Source of the DNA: an uncultured Nocardioides sp. | Lineage (GTDB): Bacteria > Actinomycetota > Actinomycetes > Propionibacteriales > Nocardioidaceae | NCBI RefSeq assembly: GCF_947488515.1 | Contig: NZ_CANKZF010000001.1 | Location: 744,001 to 808,000 of the forward strand | DNA: 64,000 nt | Reading direction: 5' to 3' | Shown here: positions 17,476 to 26,189 of the stretch, one piece after another | Layout: each line of letters starts with the position of its first letter | Numbering within the stretch: the stretch's first letter is position 1 | Made by a program: the position numbers and the translations under genes | The notes under the pieces: generated by a model | What the model was told of the DNA's origin: nothing | The model's database searches: none | Seen by the model: only the letters and a program-made list of their open reading frames with translations

Positions 17476-19128
17476 TCAGCGCGAGCCGGTGCGGCGCGTG
17501 GTGGCGCGCGGTTCCGCCAGGCGGGCGTCGAGCAGGCGGTGCGGGTCCATCATCGGGGTGGCGACCGCGGCCGGCGTGAACCGGTCGACGTCCGGGATCC
17601 CCCACCGGCGTACGACGAAGTGCCGCTCCCAGGGGAGCACCGCCCCGTCGCGGGTCTGCGACTCGAAGTGGTAGAGCTCGCAGTTGGCGACCCAGACCGT
17701 GCGGTAGCCGAGGTGGGCGACCTTGTAGCAGAGGTCGACGTCGTTGAAGTTCGACGGCAGCGCCTCGGGGAAGCCACCGATCTCGAGGAACGCGTCGCGC
17801 CGCATGGCGGAGCACGCCGCGGTCACGCCGGTCATCTCGCGGTTGACGACCAGCTCCCCGAAGGGCCCGGCCTCGTCGCGCGTCCAGTAGCGGAAGGGGT
17901 GGTGGTAGTGCTTGTTCCAGTAGCCGTGGCCGGCGTGCTGGATCGAGCCGTCGCTGAAGTAGAGCTTGGCGCCGGTGAGCCCGACGTCGGGCTCGTCGAG
18001 GGGTCCGACGAGGTTCTCCAGCCAGCGCGGCGAGATCACCTCGACGTCGTCGTTGAGGAAGACCAGCCGATCGCCGGTGGCGTGGAGGCAGCCCAGGTTG
18101 ACCTTCTGGGAGAAGTTGAACGGCAGCGTGTACTCGACGAGCACCAGCCGGTCGCCCGCGATCTCGCGCAGCTGGTCCAGCACCTCGGGCGGGGTCGGCG
18201 TGTCGTGGACGACGACCACCTCGACGTCCTCGTGCTCGGTGCGGGCGAGCGCGGAGCGGACCGTGTCGACCACCATCACGCGCCGCTCGCCGAAGACGGT
18301 GGCGGACTGCCCGATCGTCGGGATCACGAGCGAGACGCGCAGCGAGGGGTCGAGGCGGCGCTGGATGACGTAGCGGCCCGGCTCGCGGCCGCTCTCGACC
18401 GTGCCGGCGATCCCCAGCCGGTCGAGCTGGTCCTGCACCGCGCGACGCCCCGCGTCGTCGGCGTAGGGCTTGGCACCGATGTCGGCCGCGGCGGACCCGG
18501 CGACCGCACGCCAGTGGTAGAGCACCCGCGGGACGTGGACGACCCGGCGCGCCCGCTCGCTGACGCGGAGCGCCAGGTCGTGGTCCTGGGAGCCGTCGTA
18601 GCCCTGCCGGAACCCGCCCACCTCGCGCACGAGCGCGGTGCGCATGACCGAGAGGTGCGAGGTGTACATCTGGCCCCGCAGCCGCTCGGGCGACCAGTCG
18701 GGCTTGGGGAAGCGGCCGAAGAGCTCGCCGTCCTCGCCGACCTTGTCCTCGTCGGAGTAGAGGTAGTCGGCCTCGGGCTCGCCGCTGATCGCCCGCGCCA
18801 TCTCGGCCAGCGCGTCGGGCGTCAGCAGGTCGTCGTGGTCGAGGAAGACCAGGAACTCACCCGACGCCTCGGCGACGGCGTCGTTGGAGGCCGCCACGAT
18901 GTGGCCGTTGGTGTCGCGCGCCACCAGGCGGATGCGGGGGTCGTCGGCGGAGGCGTCCGCGATCACCCGGCGCACCTCGGGGTCGGGCGACGCGTCGTCG
19001 ACGAGCACCCACTCCCAGTCGGTGTGCTCCTGGGACCGGACCGAGGCGATGGTGTCCGCGAGGACGTCGACCGGCGGCTGGTAGACCGGGGTGACGATCG
19101 AGAAGAGCGGCGACGCCTGACCGGCCAT
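17476..19128 (-). CDS. Glycosyltransferase with two tandem GT2 domains
   Basis: 550-residue protein with two GT-A domains. Domain 1 (about 1-230) has FSIVTPVYQPP, VLVDDASPD and FLDHDDLL. Domain 2 (about 260-520) has VSLVIPTIGQ, VVVVHDTPTPP and FLNDDVEVI. Double-GT2 proteins of this kind build rhamnose- or O-antigen-type chains, often using the two domains for alternating linkages. No membrane span is present. The ATG shares a base with the stop of the upstream coiled-coil gene. The substrate cannot be deduced. Confidence 0.85.
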   Translation of the reverse strand: MAGQASPLFSIVTPVYQPPVDVLADTIASVRSQEHTDWEWVLVDDASPDPEVRRVIADASADDPRIRLVARDTNGHIVAASNDAVAEASGEFLVFLDHDDLLTPDALAEMARAISGEPEADYLYSDEDKVGEDGELFGRFPKPDWSPERLRGQMYTSHLSVMRTALVREVGGFRQGYDGSQDHDLALRVSERARRVVHVPRVLYHWRAVAGSAAADIGAKPYADDAGRRAVQDQLDRLGIAGTVESGREPGRYVIQRRLDPSLRVSLVIPTIGQSATVFGERRVMVVDTVRSALARTEHEDVEVVVVHDTPTPPEVLDQLREIAGDRLVLVEYTLPFNFSQKVNLGCLHATGDRLVFLNDDVEVISPRWLENLVGPLDEPDVGLTGAKLYFSDGSIQHAGHGYWNKHYHHPFRYWTRDEAGPFGELVVNREMTGVTAACSAMRRDAFLEIGGFPEALPSNFNDVDLCYKVAHLGYRTVWVANCELYHFESQTRDGAVLPWERHFVVRRWGIPDVDRFTPAAVATPMMDPHRLLDARLAEPRATTRRTGSR

Positions 19129-19502
19129 CAGCCGCGCCCGCGCAACCGTCGTACGACCCGACGCGAGAGCGGCACGCGTGCCGCGACCTGCCGGTCGAGC
19201 TCCTCGCGGAGCTGCTGGTTGCGGGTGCGGGCCGCCTTGAGCTTGGCCTCGAGGTCGCGGGTGCGGGTCATCAGGCCCTTCTTGCGGTTCTGCAGGGCCC
19301 GGATGCGCTTGCGGGACGCGACGAGCTCGGTCTGCATGCGCAGGATGTCGCGGTTGAGCCGGCCGATCTCGGCCTCCGTCCCGACGACGTGGTCACGGTT
19401 CACCAGCAGGCTGTGACGGGCGTCGACCACCTCGCGGCGCAGGGCCTCGTTGTCGCTCTCGAGCCGCGCCACCCGTGGGTCGTTCCCCGCTGGTTCCACC
19501 AT
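19128..19502 (-). CDS. Small coiled-coil protein linked to the double glycosyltransferase
   Basis: 124 residues, almost entirely charged alpha-helix with heptad character (RLESDNEALRREV, EAEIGRLNRDILRMQTEL, LEAKLKAARTRNQQLREEL), ending in a very basic tail (LSRRVVRRLRGRG). There is no membrane span. It overlaps the two-domain glycosyltransferase by one base. In some O-antigen systems a coiled-coil partner acts as scaffold or molecular ruler for a chain-building transferase; whether that applies here is inference. Confidence 0.7.
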   Translation of the reverse strand: MVEPAGNDPRVARLESDNEALRREVVDARHSLLVNRDHVVGTEAEIGRLNRDILRMQTELVASRKRIRALQNRKKGLMTRTRDLEAKLKAARTRNQQLREELDRQVAARVPLSRRVVRRLRGRG

Positions 19503-19607
19503 GTCCTGCTTTCCCGTCGGCTGCCGTCGACCGGCCCCTCGTGGCGGTCCCGTTCGGCGCCCGAGGCTACACGACAGGGACCCCGCAACCGGTCGTCGCG
19601 GCGTGCC

Positions 19608-20807
19608 TCAGCGCCGGACCGGACCGGCCGACCTGAGGTGGATGTTCTGGAGCAGGCCGAGCGCCAGCATCCCGGCGAACAGCGAGCTGCCGCCGTAGGA
19701 CACGAACGGCAGCGGCACCCCGGTGACGGGCATGATGCCGAGGCACATGCCGATGTTCTGGAAGGCCTGGAAGCCCCACCAGCAGGCGATGCCGGCGGCT
19801 GCGACACGGCCGAACAGGTCGCCGGCCTGGGCGGAGATGGCCAGCGCACGCCAGATCAGCACGGCCACGAGGAGGATGAGCACGCCCGCCCCCACGAGGC
19901 CGAGCTCCTCGCCGGCGACGGTGAAGATGAAGTCGGTGTGCTGCTCGGGCACGAAGCCGGATCGGGTCTGCGAGCCGTCGAAGAGGCCCTGGCCGAAGAG
20001 CCCGCCGTTGCCCACGGCGATGCGCGCCTGCTCGGTGTTGTAGCCGGCGCCCCGGGGGTCGAGCCCGGGGTTCGTGAAGGCGAGGAAGCGGTCGACCTGG
20101 TAGGGCTTGAGCACCCCCATCGACACTGCGGCGACGGCGCCGGCGACCGCCCCGAACGTCAGGCCCGCCAGCCACAGGCGGCCGGCGCCGGCCACCGCGA
20201 GCACGCCGAAGACCGTCGCGGAGAGCACGAGCATCGTGCCGAGGTCGGGCTGCAGCAGGATGAGCGCGGCGGGCACCCCGGCGATCGCGAGCATGGCGAC
20301 CACCTCGACGCTGCGGACGCCGCGGCCCCACCGCCGTTCGGTGCGCTCGGCCACGACGAGCGCCATGCCGACGACCACGGCCAGCTTCGCGAACTCCGCG
20401 GGCTGGATGGACATGCCGCCGAGCTGGATCCACGAGCGGGACCCGTTGATCGTGCTGCCGGCCACGAGGACCATGACGAGTCCGCCGACGCTGGCGAGGT
20501 AGGCCAGCGGCGCGAGGATGCGCACCCACCGGTGGTCGGTGGCGAGGACGGCGACCATCAGCACCAGGCCGATGGCGACGTTGACGAGCTGCTTGCGGAG
20601 GTAGGCGTTGGGGTCGCCGCCGGTGAGGTCGGCGCGGGTCGAGGTGGCCGACCAGACGAGCAGGGTGCCGAGCGTGACGAGCGCGAGGGCGGCCAGCATC
20701 AGCAGCCAGTCGAGGCCGGGGGCGCGCAGGCTGGACGCCGTGCGCAGGGGCCGGGACGACGGTCGGCTGGTGGGCCGGGTGCTGGGCCGGTTGGACAGGA
20801 CGGTCAT
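19608..20807 (-). CDS. rodA: Rod-shape peptidoglycan glycosyltransferase RodA
   Basis: 399-residue SEDS-family membrane protein that polymerises glycan strands from lipid II during elongation, working with the class B PBP encoded just upstream. About ten membrane spans follow a Pro/Arg/Ser-rich cytosolic N-terminus. Conserved SEDS elements include SRSWIQLGGMSIQPAEFAKL, FTNPGLDPRGAGYN and the C-terminal LPFVSYGGSS. ATG 20807 is chosen because GGGGGAG lies 8 nt upstream. A GTG at 20816 overlaps the PBP stop (GTGA) and is the alternative. Confidence 0.93.
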   Translation of the reverse strand: MTVLSNRPSTRPTSRPSSRPLRTASSLRAPGLDWLLMLAALALVTLGTLLVWSATSTRADLTGGDPNAYLRKQLVNVAIGLVLMVAVLATDHRWVRILAPLAYLASVGGLVMVLVAGSTINGSRSWIQLGGMSIQPAEFAKLAVVVGMALVVAERTERRWGRGVRSVEVVAMLAIAGVPAALILLQPDLGTMLVLSATVFGVLAVAGAGRLWLAGLTFGAVAGAVAAVSMGVLKPYQVDRFLAFTNPGLDPRGAGYNTEQARIAVGNGGLFGQGLFDGSQTRSGFVPEQHTDFIFTVAGEELGLVGAGVLILLVAVLIWRALAISAQAGDLFGRVAAAGIACWWGFQAFQNIGMCLGIMPVTGVPLPFVSYGGSSLFAGMLALGLLQNIHLRSAGPVRR

Positions 20808-20812
20808 GGCAC

Positions 20813-22948
20813 TCACTCCCCCGCCTTGTCGGGGACGGGCGGCATGATCGACCCGTCCTGGAGGAACTGCGGCAGCTTGGCGGGCGGCACGGTGCCGGGG
20901 ATCGCCGCGCGCGCCGGGCGCACGGTCTCGCCGTCGATGCCGTAGAGCGCCTCCCAGATCGCGCGGATGCCCTCACCGGTCGAGCCGGAGCCGGTGCCGC
21001 CCTGGCTGATCATCATCACGACGACGTAGTCCTTGGAGTAGGACGCGACCCACCCGGTCGACTGCTTGCCGTAGACCTCGGCGGAGCCCGTCTTGGCGCG
21101 GATGGTGACGTCGTCGATCGGGAAGCCGACGAGCTTCCAGGCCATCGTGCCGACCCGGGAGACGTTCTCCAGGGCGGCGTCGATGTAGTCGAGGTACTTC
21201 TTGGGCACGTCGACCTCGGCGACCTTGCGCGGCGCGATGCGACGCAGCACCTTGCCCTCGGGGCTGACGATCGCCTTGGCGACGGTCGGCGCCCAGAGGG
21301 TGCCGCCGTTGCTCAGCGCGGCATAGCCCCGGGCCAGCTGGAGCGGCGTGACGATCGTGTCGCCCTGGCCGATCGAGAAGTTCACGGCGTCGCCGGCTCG
21401 GTAGAGGTTGCCCTCGATGCAGAACTCGCGGGCGAACTTGTAGACGAAGTCGCTGGTGTCCTGGGTCTGCGGCTTGCCGCTGAGCTCGCAGTAGTAGTCC
21501 TTCTGCGACTCGTAGTAGGCCTGCTTCCAGTGGCGGTCGGCGATCCGGCCGGGCGCCTCACCGGGCAGGTCGATGCCGGTGCGGGAGCCGAAGCCGAACT
21601 CCTTGGCCTCCTCGACCAGCGGGTCCTTGGCGTCGATGTCCGCGGGGTCGCTCCCGAAGCGCTGCCAGAAGTCGTAGCCGACGCGGTAGAAGAACGTGTT
21701 GCAGGAGACCTCGAGCGCCTTGGCGAAGCCGATGTTGCCGTAGGCGCCGGACTCGTAGTTCTTGAAGACGCGGTTGCCGACCTGGAAGCCCGAGGAGCAC
21801 GGCAGCGTCGTGTCCATCGAGTAGCCGTTGGTCAGGGCGCCGGCGGTCATGAACGGCTTCCACGTCGAGCCGGGGGCGAACTGGCCCTGGGTGGCGCGCG
21901 AGAGCAGCGGCGTGCCGGCCTTCTCCGAGTAGAGCCGGGTCAGCTGCTTCTCGCTGATGCCGCCGGTCCACACGTCGGGGTCGTACGTCGGCTGGCTGGC
22001 CATCGCGATCACCCGACCGGTCTTCGCGTCGAGGACGACGGCGGCGCCGGAGTCGGCGGCGTACTTGCGGCCGGTGACGGTGTCGAGCTGGGTGCGCTGG
22101 AAGGCGATCCGCTCGGCGAGCTGGCGCTCCACGACCGACTGCACCTTCGCGTCGATCGAGGTGACGAGGGTGTCGCCGGGGGTGCTCTCGACGAGCGAGT
22201 CGTCGCCCAGCACCCGGCCCATCGAGTCCACCGCGACGCGGCGGTAGCCGGGTAGGCCGCGCAGCCACTCGTCGTACTGCTTCTCCACGCCGGCCCGGCC
22301 GACGACCGAGGCACCGTTGAGCGAGCGGTCGTCGCGCTCGGCGGCGAGGTCGTACTCGTCCTCGGTGACCGGGCTGAGGTAGCCCAGCACGTGGGCGAGG
22401 TTGATGCCGAAGGGCCGCGGGTAGGAGCGGACGTTCTGCTGCTCGGCGAGCACGCCGGGGTAGTCCTCGGGCTGCTCGAGCACCCGCAGGGCGACGCTCT
22501 TGGGCACGTCGGTGGCGACCGGCACGGGCTGGTAGGGCGAGCCGTTCCAGCAGACGTCGCGGACGCTGCCGGGGTCGCCGCAGGTCACGAGGCGGGCCTC
22601 GACGTCGGCCGGCTTGGCGTCGACGACGACCGCGACGCGCCGGACCAGCTCGGTGCGCTGGCCCTCCTCCAGCTTGCCGAGGAGGGTGCGGTCCATCGAG
22701 ATGACCCACGACGTGCGGTTGGCCACGAGCGGACGGCCCTGGCTGTCCACGATCAGGCCCCGCTGGGGCTGGACGACGATGTCGCGCACCGACTGGTCGG
22801 CGGCCTGCGCCTGGTAGGACTCCCCGCCGATGACCTGCAGGTAGTAGAGCCGGACGAACAGGGTGGCGAACAGCGAGAAGACCAGGGCCTGCACGACCAC
22901 CAGGCGCAGACGGCTCTTGTCGCTCCTGGCGGTGCCCCCTCCCCTCAC
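20813..22948 (-). CDS. mrdA: Penicillin-binding protein 2, elongasome transpeptidase
   Basis: 711-residue class B PBP that cross-links peptidoglycan together with RodA. A short N-terminal membrane anchor (LVVVQALVFSLFATLFVRLYY) is followed by the PBP dimer domain and the transpeptidase domain. The latter contains STWK with nucleophile Ser361, the SCN motif in LEVSCNTFF and KTGS in RAKTGSAEV. Cys residues in the dimer and transpeptidase regions could form extracellular disulfides. GTG 22948 overlaps the mreD stop (GTGA). The gene sits in the standard order mreB-mreC-mreD-mrdA-rodA. Confidence 0.94.
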   Translation of the reverse strand: MRGGGTARSDKSRLRLVVVQALVFSLFATLFVRLYYLQVIGGESYQAQAADQSVRDIVVQPQRGLIVDSQGRPLVANRTSWVISMDRTLLGKLEEGQRTELVRRVAVVVDAKPADVEARLVTCGDPGSVRDVCWNGSPYQPVPVATDVPKSVALRVLEQPEDYPGVLAEQQNVRSYPRPFGINLAHVLGYLSPVTEDEYDLAAERDDRSLNGASVVGRAGVEKQYDEWLRGLPGYRRVAVDSMGRVLGDDSLVESTPGDTLVTSIDAKVQSVVERQLAERIAFQRTQLDTVTGRKYAADSGAAVVLDAKTGRVIAMASQPTYDPDVWTGGISEKQLTRLYSEKAGTPLLSRATQGQFAPGSTWKPFMTAGALTNGYSMDTTLPCSSGFQVGNRVFKNYESGAYGNIGFAKALEVSCNTFFYRVGYDFWQRFGSDPADIDAKDPLVEEAKEFGFGSRTGIDLPGEAPGRIADRHWKQAYYESQKDYYCELSGKPQTQDTSDFVYKFAREFCIEGNLYRAGDAVNFSIGQGDTIVTPLQLARGYAALSNGGTLWAPTVAKAIVSPEGKVLRRIAPRKVAEVDVPKKYLDYIDAALENVSRVGTMAWKLVGFPIDDVTIRAKTGSAEVYGKQSTGWVASYSKDYVVVMMISQGGTGSGSTGEGIRAIWEALYGIDGETVRPARAAIPGTVPPAKLPQFLQDGSIMPPVPDKAGE

Positions 22949-23457
22949 GACGCGGCCCACTGCGGGCTGAACCGTGCGAAGAGCTTCATCAGCGGCGGGA
23001 GCACGAACGGGGTCAGCAGCACGTCCCACACGACGGCGACCAGGACGACCTCGAGGAGGCCCGCGACCGACATGTCGGGGTCCTGGAGCAGCACGCCGGA
23101 GAGCGCGAAGAGCGACGTGCCCACGAACGACGCCGCCGCGACGGTGCCGACGACGGCGAGGGCGGTGGGCTTCTGGTCCTGGCGCACGCGGGCCGCGAGG
23201 AACGCCGCGATCGTCAGGGCGAGCGCCCACCGGCCGGCGACGTGGTCGGCCGGAGGCGCGAGGTCGAGGGTGAGGCCGGCGGCGAAGCCCAGCACGAGCG
23301 CGAACGGCGCCTCGACGGTCAGCGCGGCCGCGACCACGACCAGCAGGCACAGGTTGGGCACGATGCCGTGCCACGCGACGTGCGGGAAGAGCGTGACCTG
23401 CACGACCAGCGCGACGACCACGGCCACGAAGGCCATCAGCAGCCGGAGCCCCTTCAT
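22945..23457 (-). CDS. mreD: Rod shape-determining protein MreD
   Basis: 170-residue membrane protein with five or six predicted spans. It belongs to the MreBCD elongation complex that links MreB filaments to the wall-synthesis machinery. Identification rests on length, topology (LLMAFVAVVVALVVQVTLFPH at the start) and position between mreC and mrdA. Sequence conservation in MreD is low. Four-base overlaps with both neighbours (ATGA with mreC, GTGA with mrdA) indicate tight coupling. Confidence 0.88.
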   Translation of the reverse strand: MKGLRLLMAFVAVVVALVVQVTLFPHVAWHGIVPNLCLLVVVAAALTVEAPFALVLGFAAGLTLDLAPPADHVAGRWALALTIAAFLAARVRQDQKPTALAVVGTVAAASFVGTSLFALSGVLLQDPDMSVAGLLEVVLVAVVWDVLLTPFVLPPLMKLFARFSPQWAAS

Positions 23458-24392
23458 CGCAGGCTCCCGTCCGCCTCGATCACGGCGCGGTCGCTGCGGG
23501 AGCCGCTCGGGACCATCACGCCGACGACGTCGAGCGCGGAGAAGTCCACGAAGGGCTTGACGACCGCACGCTGGGAGGCCTCGCGCAGCGAGCTGTAGAC
23601 CTCGGTGATGGTGCCGATCGGGACGCCCGGTGCGTAGGGCCCGGTCGCGCTGCCCCACGTCACGACGGTGTCGTCGCGGGCCGGCACCGAGGCGTCGTCG
23701 ACCAGGCGGAGGTCGAGCCCCGACTTCTGGTCGAGCGAGCCGCTGCCGGTGACGAAGCCGATCTCCATGCTCGAGCCGACCCGGCCGCCCACGGTCGAGT
23801 CGGGGTCGATGACGAGCAGCACGGTGGCCGTGCTGCGGGTGACCCGGAGGACCCGGCCGACGAGCCCGTCGTTGTTGACGACCGTCATGTCCGGGCCGAC
23901 GCCGGCCTCGGAGCCGGCGTCGATGGTGACGGTGAAGCTCTGCGACTGACGCGAGCCCAGCGCGACCACGCGGGCCGGGACGAGGGCCGATCCCAGGTCC
24001 TCCGCGGCGGTGGTGAGTCCGTCGTACTGCTCGAGGCGGTTGCGGTCGAAGCCGGCGAGCTCCACCTGGCCCTTGAGCTCGGCGTTGCTGGCCTCGAGGT
24101 CGCGGACCTGGTCGGCGAGGTCGCCCTTGCTGCGGAACCACGTGGGCACGGCGGTGAAGGGGCGTACGGCCGCGGCGACACCTGCCTCGGCGGGACCGAA
24201 GGCCTCGCCGACCACGCGACGCGCCGGCTCGATCGGCGAGCTGCCGCCGCCGGACACGTCCAGCGTGATCAGCGTGACGCTCGCCAGCACCAGCGCCACG
24301 AGCAACGAGCGCGGCGGACGGTTGCGCGACTCGAGCCTGTCGAGCCCGGTCCAGCGTCGCTCCCGGCCCTCGTGCCCCCCGAAGGCCCCCAT
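23454..24392 (-). CDS. mreC: Rod shape-determining protein MreC
   Basis: 312-residue bitopic protein with one membrane span near residues 30-50 (SLLVALVLASVTLITLDV). A coiled-coil follows (LADQVRDLEASNAELKGQVEL), then the periplasmic-type double beta-barrel (VVNNDGLVGRVLRV, TVVTWGSATGPYAPGVPIG). MreC organises the elongasome and contacts PBP2. The ATG shares one base with the mreB stop and the end overlaps mreD. Confidence 0.92.
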   Translation of the reverse strand: MGAFGGHEGRERRWTGLDRLESRNRPPRSLLVALVLASVTLITLDVSGGGSSPIEPARRVVGEAFGPAEAGVAAAVRPFTAVPTWFRSKGDLADQVRDLEASNAELKGQVELAGFDRNRLEQYDGLTTAAEDLGSALVPARVVALGSRQSQSFTVTIDAGSEAGVGPDMTVVNNDGLVGRVLRVTRSTATVLLVIDPDSTVGGRVGSSMEIGFVTGSGSLDQKSGLDLRLVDDASVPARDDTVVTWGSATGPYAPGVPIGTITEVYSSLREASQRAVVKPFVDFSALDVVGVMVPSGSRSDRAVIEADGSLR

Positions 24393-25420
24393 CAGAAGCG
24401 CCTCGGGTCGGAGACGAGGACCTGCTGGAGTGCCTCGAACTCCTCCACGCACCGGCCGGCGCCGAGGGCGACCGACGACAGCGGGTCCTCCGCGAGGTGG
24501 ACGGGCATGCCGGTCTCGTGCCGCAGCCGCTCGTCGAGGCCGCGCAGCATCGCGCCGCCACCGGTGAGGACGATGCCGCGGTCCATGATGTCGCCGGCCA
24601 GCTCGGGCGGCGTCTGGTCGAGGGTGCTGCGGACGGCGTCGATGATGTTGTGCAGCGGCTCCTCGAGCGCCTGGCGAAGCTCGGAGCTGGAGACGACGAC
24701 GGTGCGGGGCAGGCCGGAGACCATGTCGCGGCCGCGGATCTCGGCGTCGGGCTCGCTGGGCAGCGGGAAGGCCGAGCCGAGGGTCATCTTCATCTCCTCG
24801 GCGGTGCGCTCCCCCAGCATCAGGGAGTACTCCTTCTTCATCCACGCGATGATCGCCTGGTCGAGGTCGTCGCCCGCGGTGCGCACCGACAGGCTGGTGA
24901 CGATCCCGCCGAGGCTGATGACGGCGACCTCGGTGGTGCCGCCGCCGACGTCGACGACCATGTTGCCGGTGGCCTCGTGGACCGGCAGCCCGGCGCCGAT
25001 CGCGGCCGCCATCGGCTCCTCGACGATGTAGACCCGGCGGGCGCCGGCCTGGTAGCCGGCCTCCTTGACCGCGCGCTGCTCGACTGCGGTGATGCCGCTC
25101 GGCACGCAGATGACCATGCGGGGCTTGGCGAAGTAGCGCCGGCGGTGCACCTGGTGGATGAAGTAGCGCAGCATCTGCTCGGTCGCCTCGAAGTCGGCGA
25201 TCACGCCGTCCTTGAGCGGCCGGATGGCGGCGATGTTGTCGGGGGTGCGGCCGATCATCCGCTTGGCCTCGTGGCCGACGGCGAGCACCTCACCGGTGGT
25301 GGTGTTCATCGCGACGACGGACGGCTCGTCGAGCACGACGCCCCGGCCGCGGACATAGACCAGCGTGTTGGCGGTGCCGAGGTCGACGGCCATGTCTCGG
25401 CCGATGAAGCTGTTTGCCAT
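24392..25420 (-). CDS. mreB: Rod shape-determining actin homologue MreB
   Basis: 342-residue bacterial actin that forms membrane-associated filaments directing lateral wall synthesis. The actin-fold phosphate loops are visible as VDLGTANTLVY near residue 13 and VDVGGGTTEVAVIS near residue 160; GIVLTGGGAMLRGLDE is the adenosine motif. An N-terminal SFIGRDMA could be part of the membrane-binding stretch. It is first in the mreBCD-mrdA-rodA run, and the 154 bp between it and ndk must contain the operon promoter. I could not define that promoter. Confidence 0.96.
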   Translation of the reverse strand: MANSFIGRDMAVDLGTANTLVYVRGRGVVLDEPSVVAMNTTTGEVLAVGHEAKRMIGRTPDNIAAIRPLKDGVIADFEATEQMLRYFIHQVHRRRYFAKPRMVICVPSGITAVEQRAVKEAGYQAGARRVYIVEEPMAAAIGAGLPVHEATGNMVVDVGGGTTEVAVISLGGIVTSLSVRTAGDDLDQAIIAWMKKEYSLMLGERTAEEMKMTLGSAFPLPSEPDAEIRGRDMVSGLPRTVVVSSSELRQALEEPLHNIIDAVRSTLDQTPPELAGDIMDRGIVLTGGGAMLRGLDERLRHETGMPVHLAEDPLSSVALGAGRCVEEFEALQQVLVSDPRRF

Positions 25421-25574
25421 GCCGCTGCTGCCCTCGCAGATCGGGTCGTACCGGGAAGTGGAGTCAGCGAGGCTGCCGACCCACGCTCAGGTTAAGGAGC
25501 GGGACAGCGTCTTCCCGGGAGGACACGCGCGAGGCGTGTGGCCCGTGTGGCTGGCGTTGCGAGCGAGCTCGTGC

Positions 25575-26006
25575 TCAGCGACCCAGCTCGGCGAACCAGA
25601 TGCCGATCTCGCGGGCGGCCGACTCCTCGGAGTCCGAGCCGTGCACGAGGTTCTGCTGGACGGCGACGCCCCAGTCACGGCCGAGGTCCCCGCGGATGGT
25701 CCCGGGGGCGGCGACGGTCGGGTCGGTGGCGCCGGCGAGGGAGCGGAAGCCCTCGATGCAGCGCTGGCCCTCGATCACGACGGCGAGCACGGGGCCCGAC
25801 AGCATGAACTCCACGAGCGGGCCGTAGAACGGCTTGCCCTCGTGCTCGGCGTAGTGCTCGGCGAGGATCTCGGGGGTCGCGGTGCGCAGCTCGACGGCCG
25901 CGAGCGTGTAGCCCTTGGCCTCGATCCGGCGCAGGACCTCGCCCGAGAGGCCGCGGCGCACGCCGTCGGGCTTGACGAGGACGAGGGAACGCTGGACGTC
26001 GGTCAT
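25575..26006 (-). CDS. ndk: Nucleoside-diphosphate kinase
   Basis: 143-residue enzyme that transfers gamma-phosphate between nucleoside triphosphates and diphosphates through a phosphohistidine. The catalytic His lies in NLVHGSDS; LVLVKPDGVRRG at the N-terminus binds nucleotide. Length and sequence are typical. There is no Shine-Dalgarno sequence. TAGGCT lies 6 nt before the ATG, so the mRNA is probably leaderless. The structured inverted repeat at 26029-26189 begins 23 bp upstream and would overlap the -35 region. Confidence 0.96.
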   Translation of the reverse strand: MTDVQRSLVLVKPDGVRRGLSGEVLRRIEAKGYTLAAVELRTATPEILAEHYAEHEGKPFYGPLVEFMLSGPVLAVVIEGQRCIEGFRSLAGATDPTVAAPGTIRGDLGRDWGVAVQQNLVHGSDSEESAAREIGIWFAELGR

Positions 26007-26012
26007 GCGGGC

Positions 26013-26018
26013 AGCCTA
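26013..26018 (-). promoter_or_regulatory. Candidate -10 element of a leaderless ndk promoter
   Basis: TAGGCT (TAnnnT type) on the minus strand ends 6 nt before the ndk ATG, placing the expected transcription start at or near the A of the start codon. No good -35 hexamer is present at 17 bp. Confidence 0.5.
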
Positions 26019-26028
26019 GCGAGCGGGG

Positions 26029-26189
26029 GCCCGCATCCAGCGGTCGACGCCGTCGCGAGCGACATCAGGCGGGTGTGATGGCAAGGCGGAGGGCCGAAGG
26101 CGGGCCGCCAGGCCCGTCGAGTGCTCGACAACGCAGCCAGCGTGCCCGCATGGTGGCGTGCAGCAGGCGAGAGACCGCTGGATGCGGGC
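26029..26189. repeat. 161-bp structured inverted-repeat element between DUF4233 and ndk
   Basis: Perfect 17-bp terminal arms (26029-26045 and 26173-26189) enclose a second 14-nt pairing (26069-26082 with 26136-26149; 13 of 14 positions pair if three G-U wobbles are read on the plus-strand RNA). Two small internal hairpins lie at 26102-26115 (5-bp stem, 4-nt loop) and 26116-26129. The wobble pairs only work in plus-strand RNA, opposite to both neighbouring genes. The element fills nearly the whole gap and its outer end touches the DUF4233 stop codon. It may be a MITE or REP-like repeat or a structured RNA. No target-site duplication is obvious. Confidence 0.6.

Noticed and set aside
20808..20816. 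GTG start for rodA overlapping the PBP2 stop
   Set aside because: The GGGGGAG sequence is correctly spaced for the ATG at 20807 but too close to the GTG; it is kept only as an alternative.
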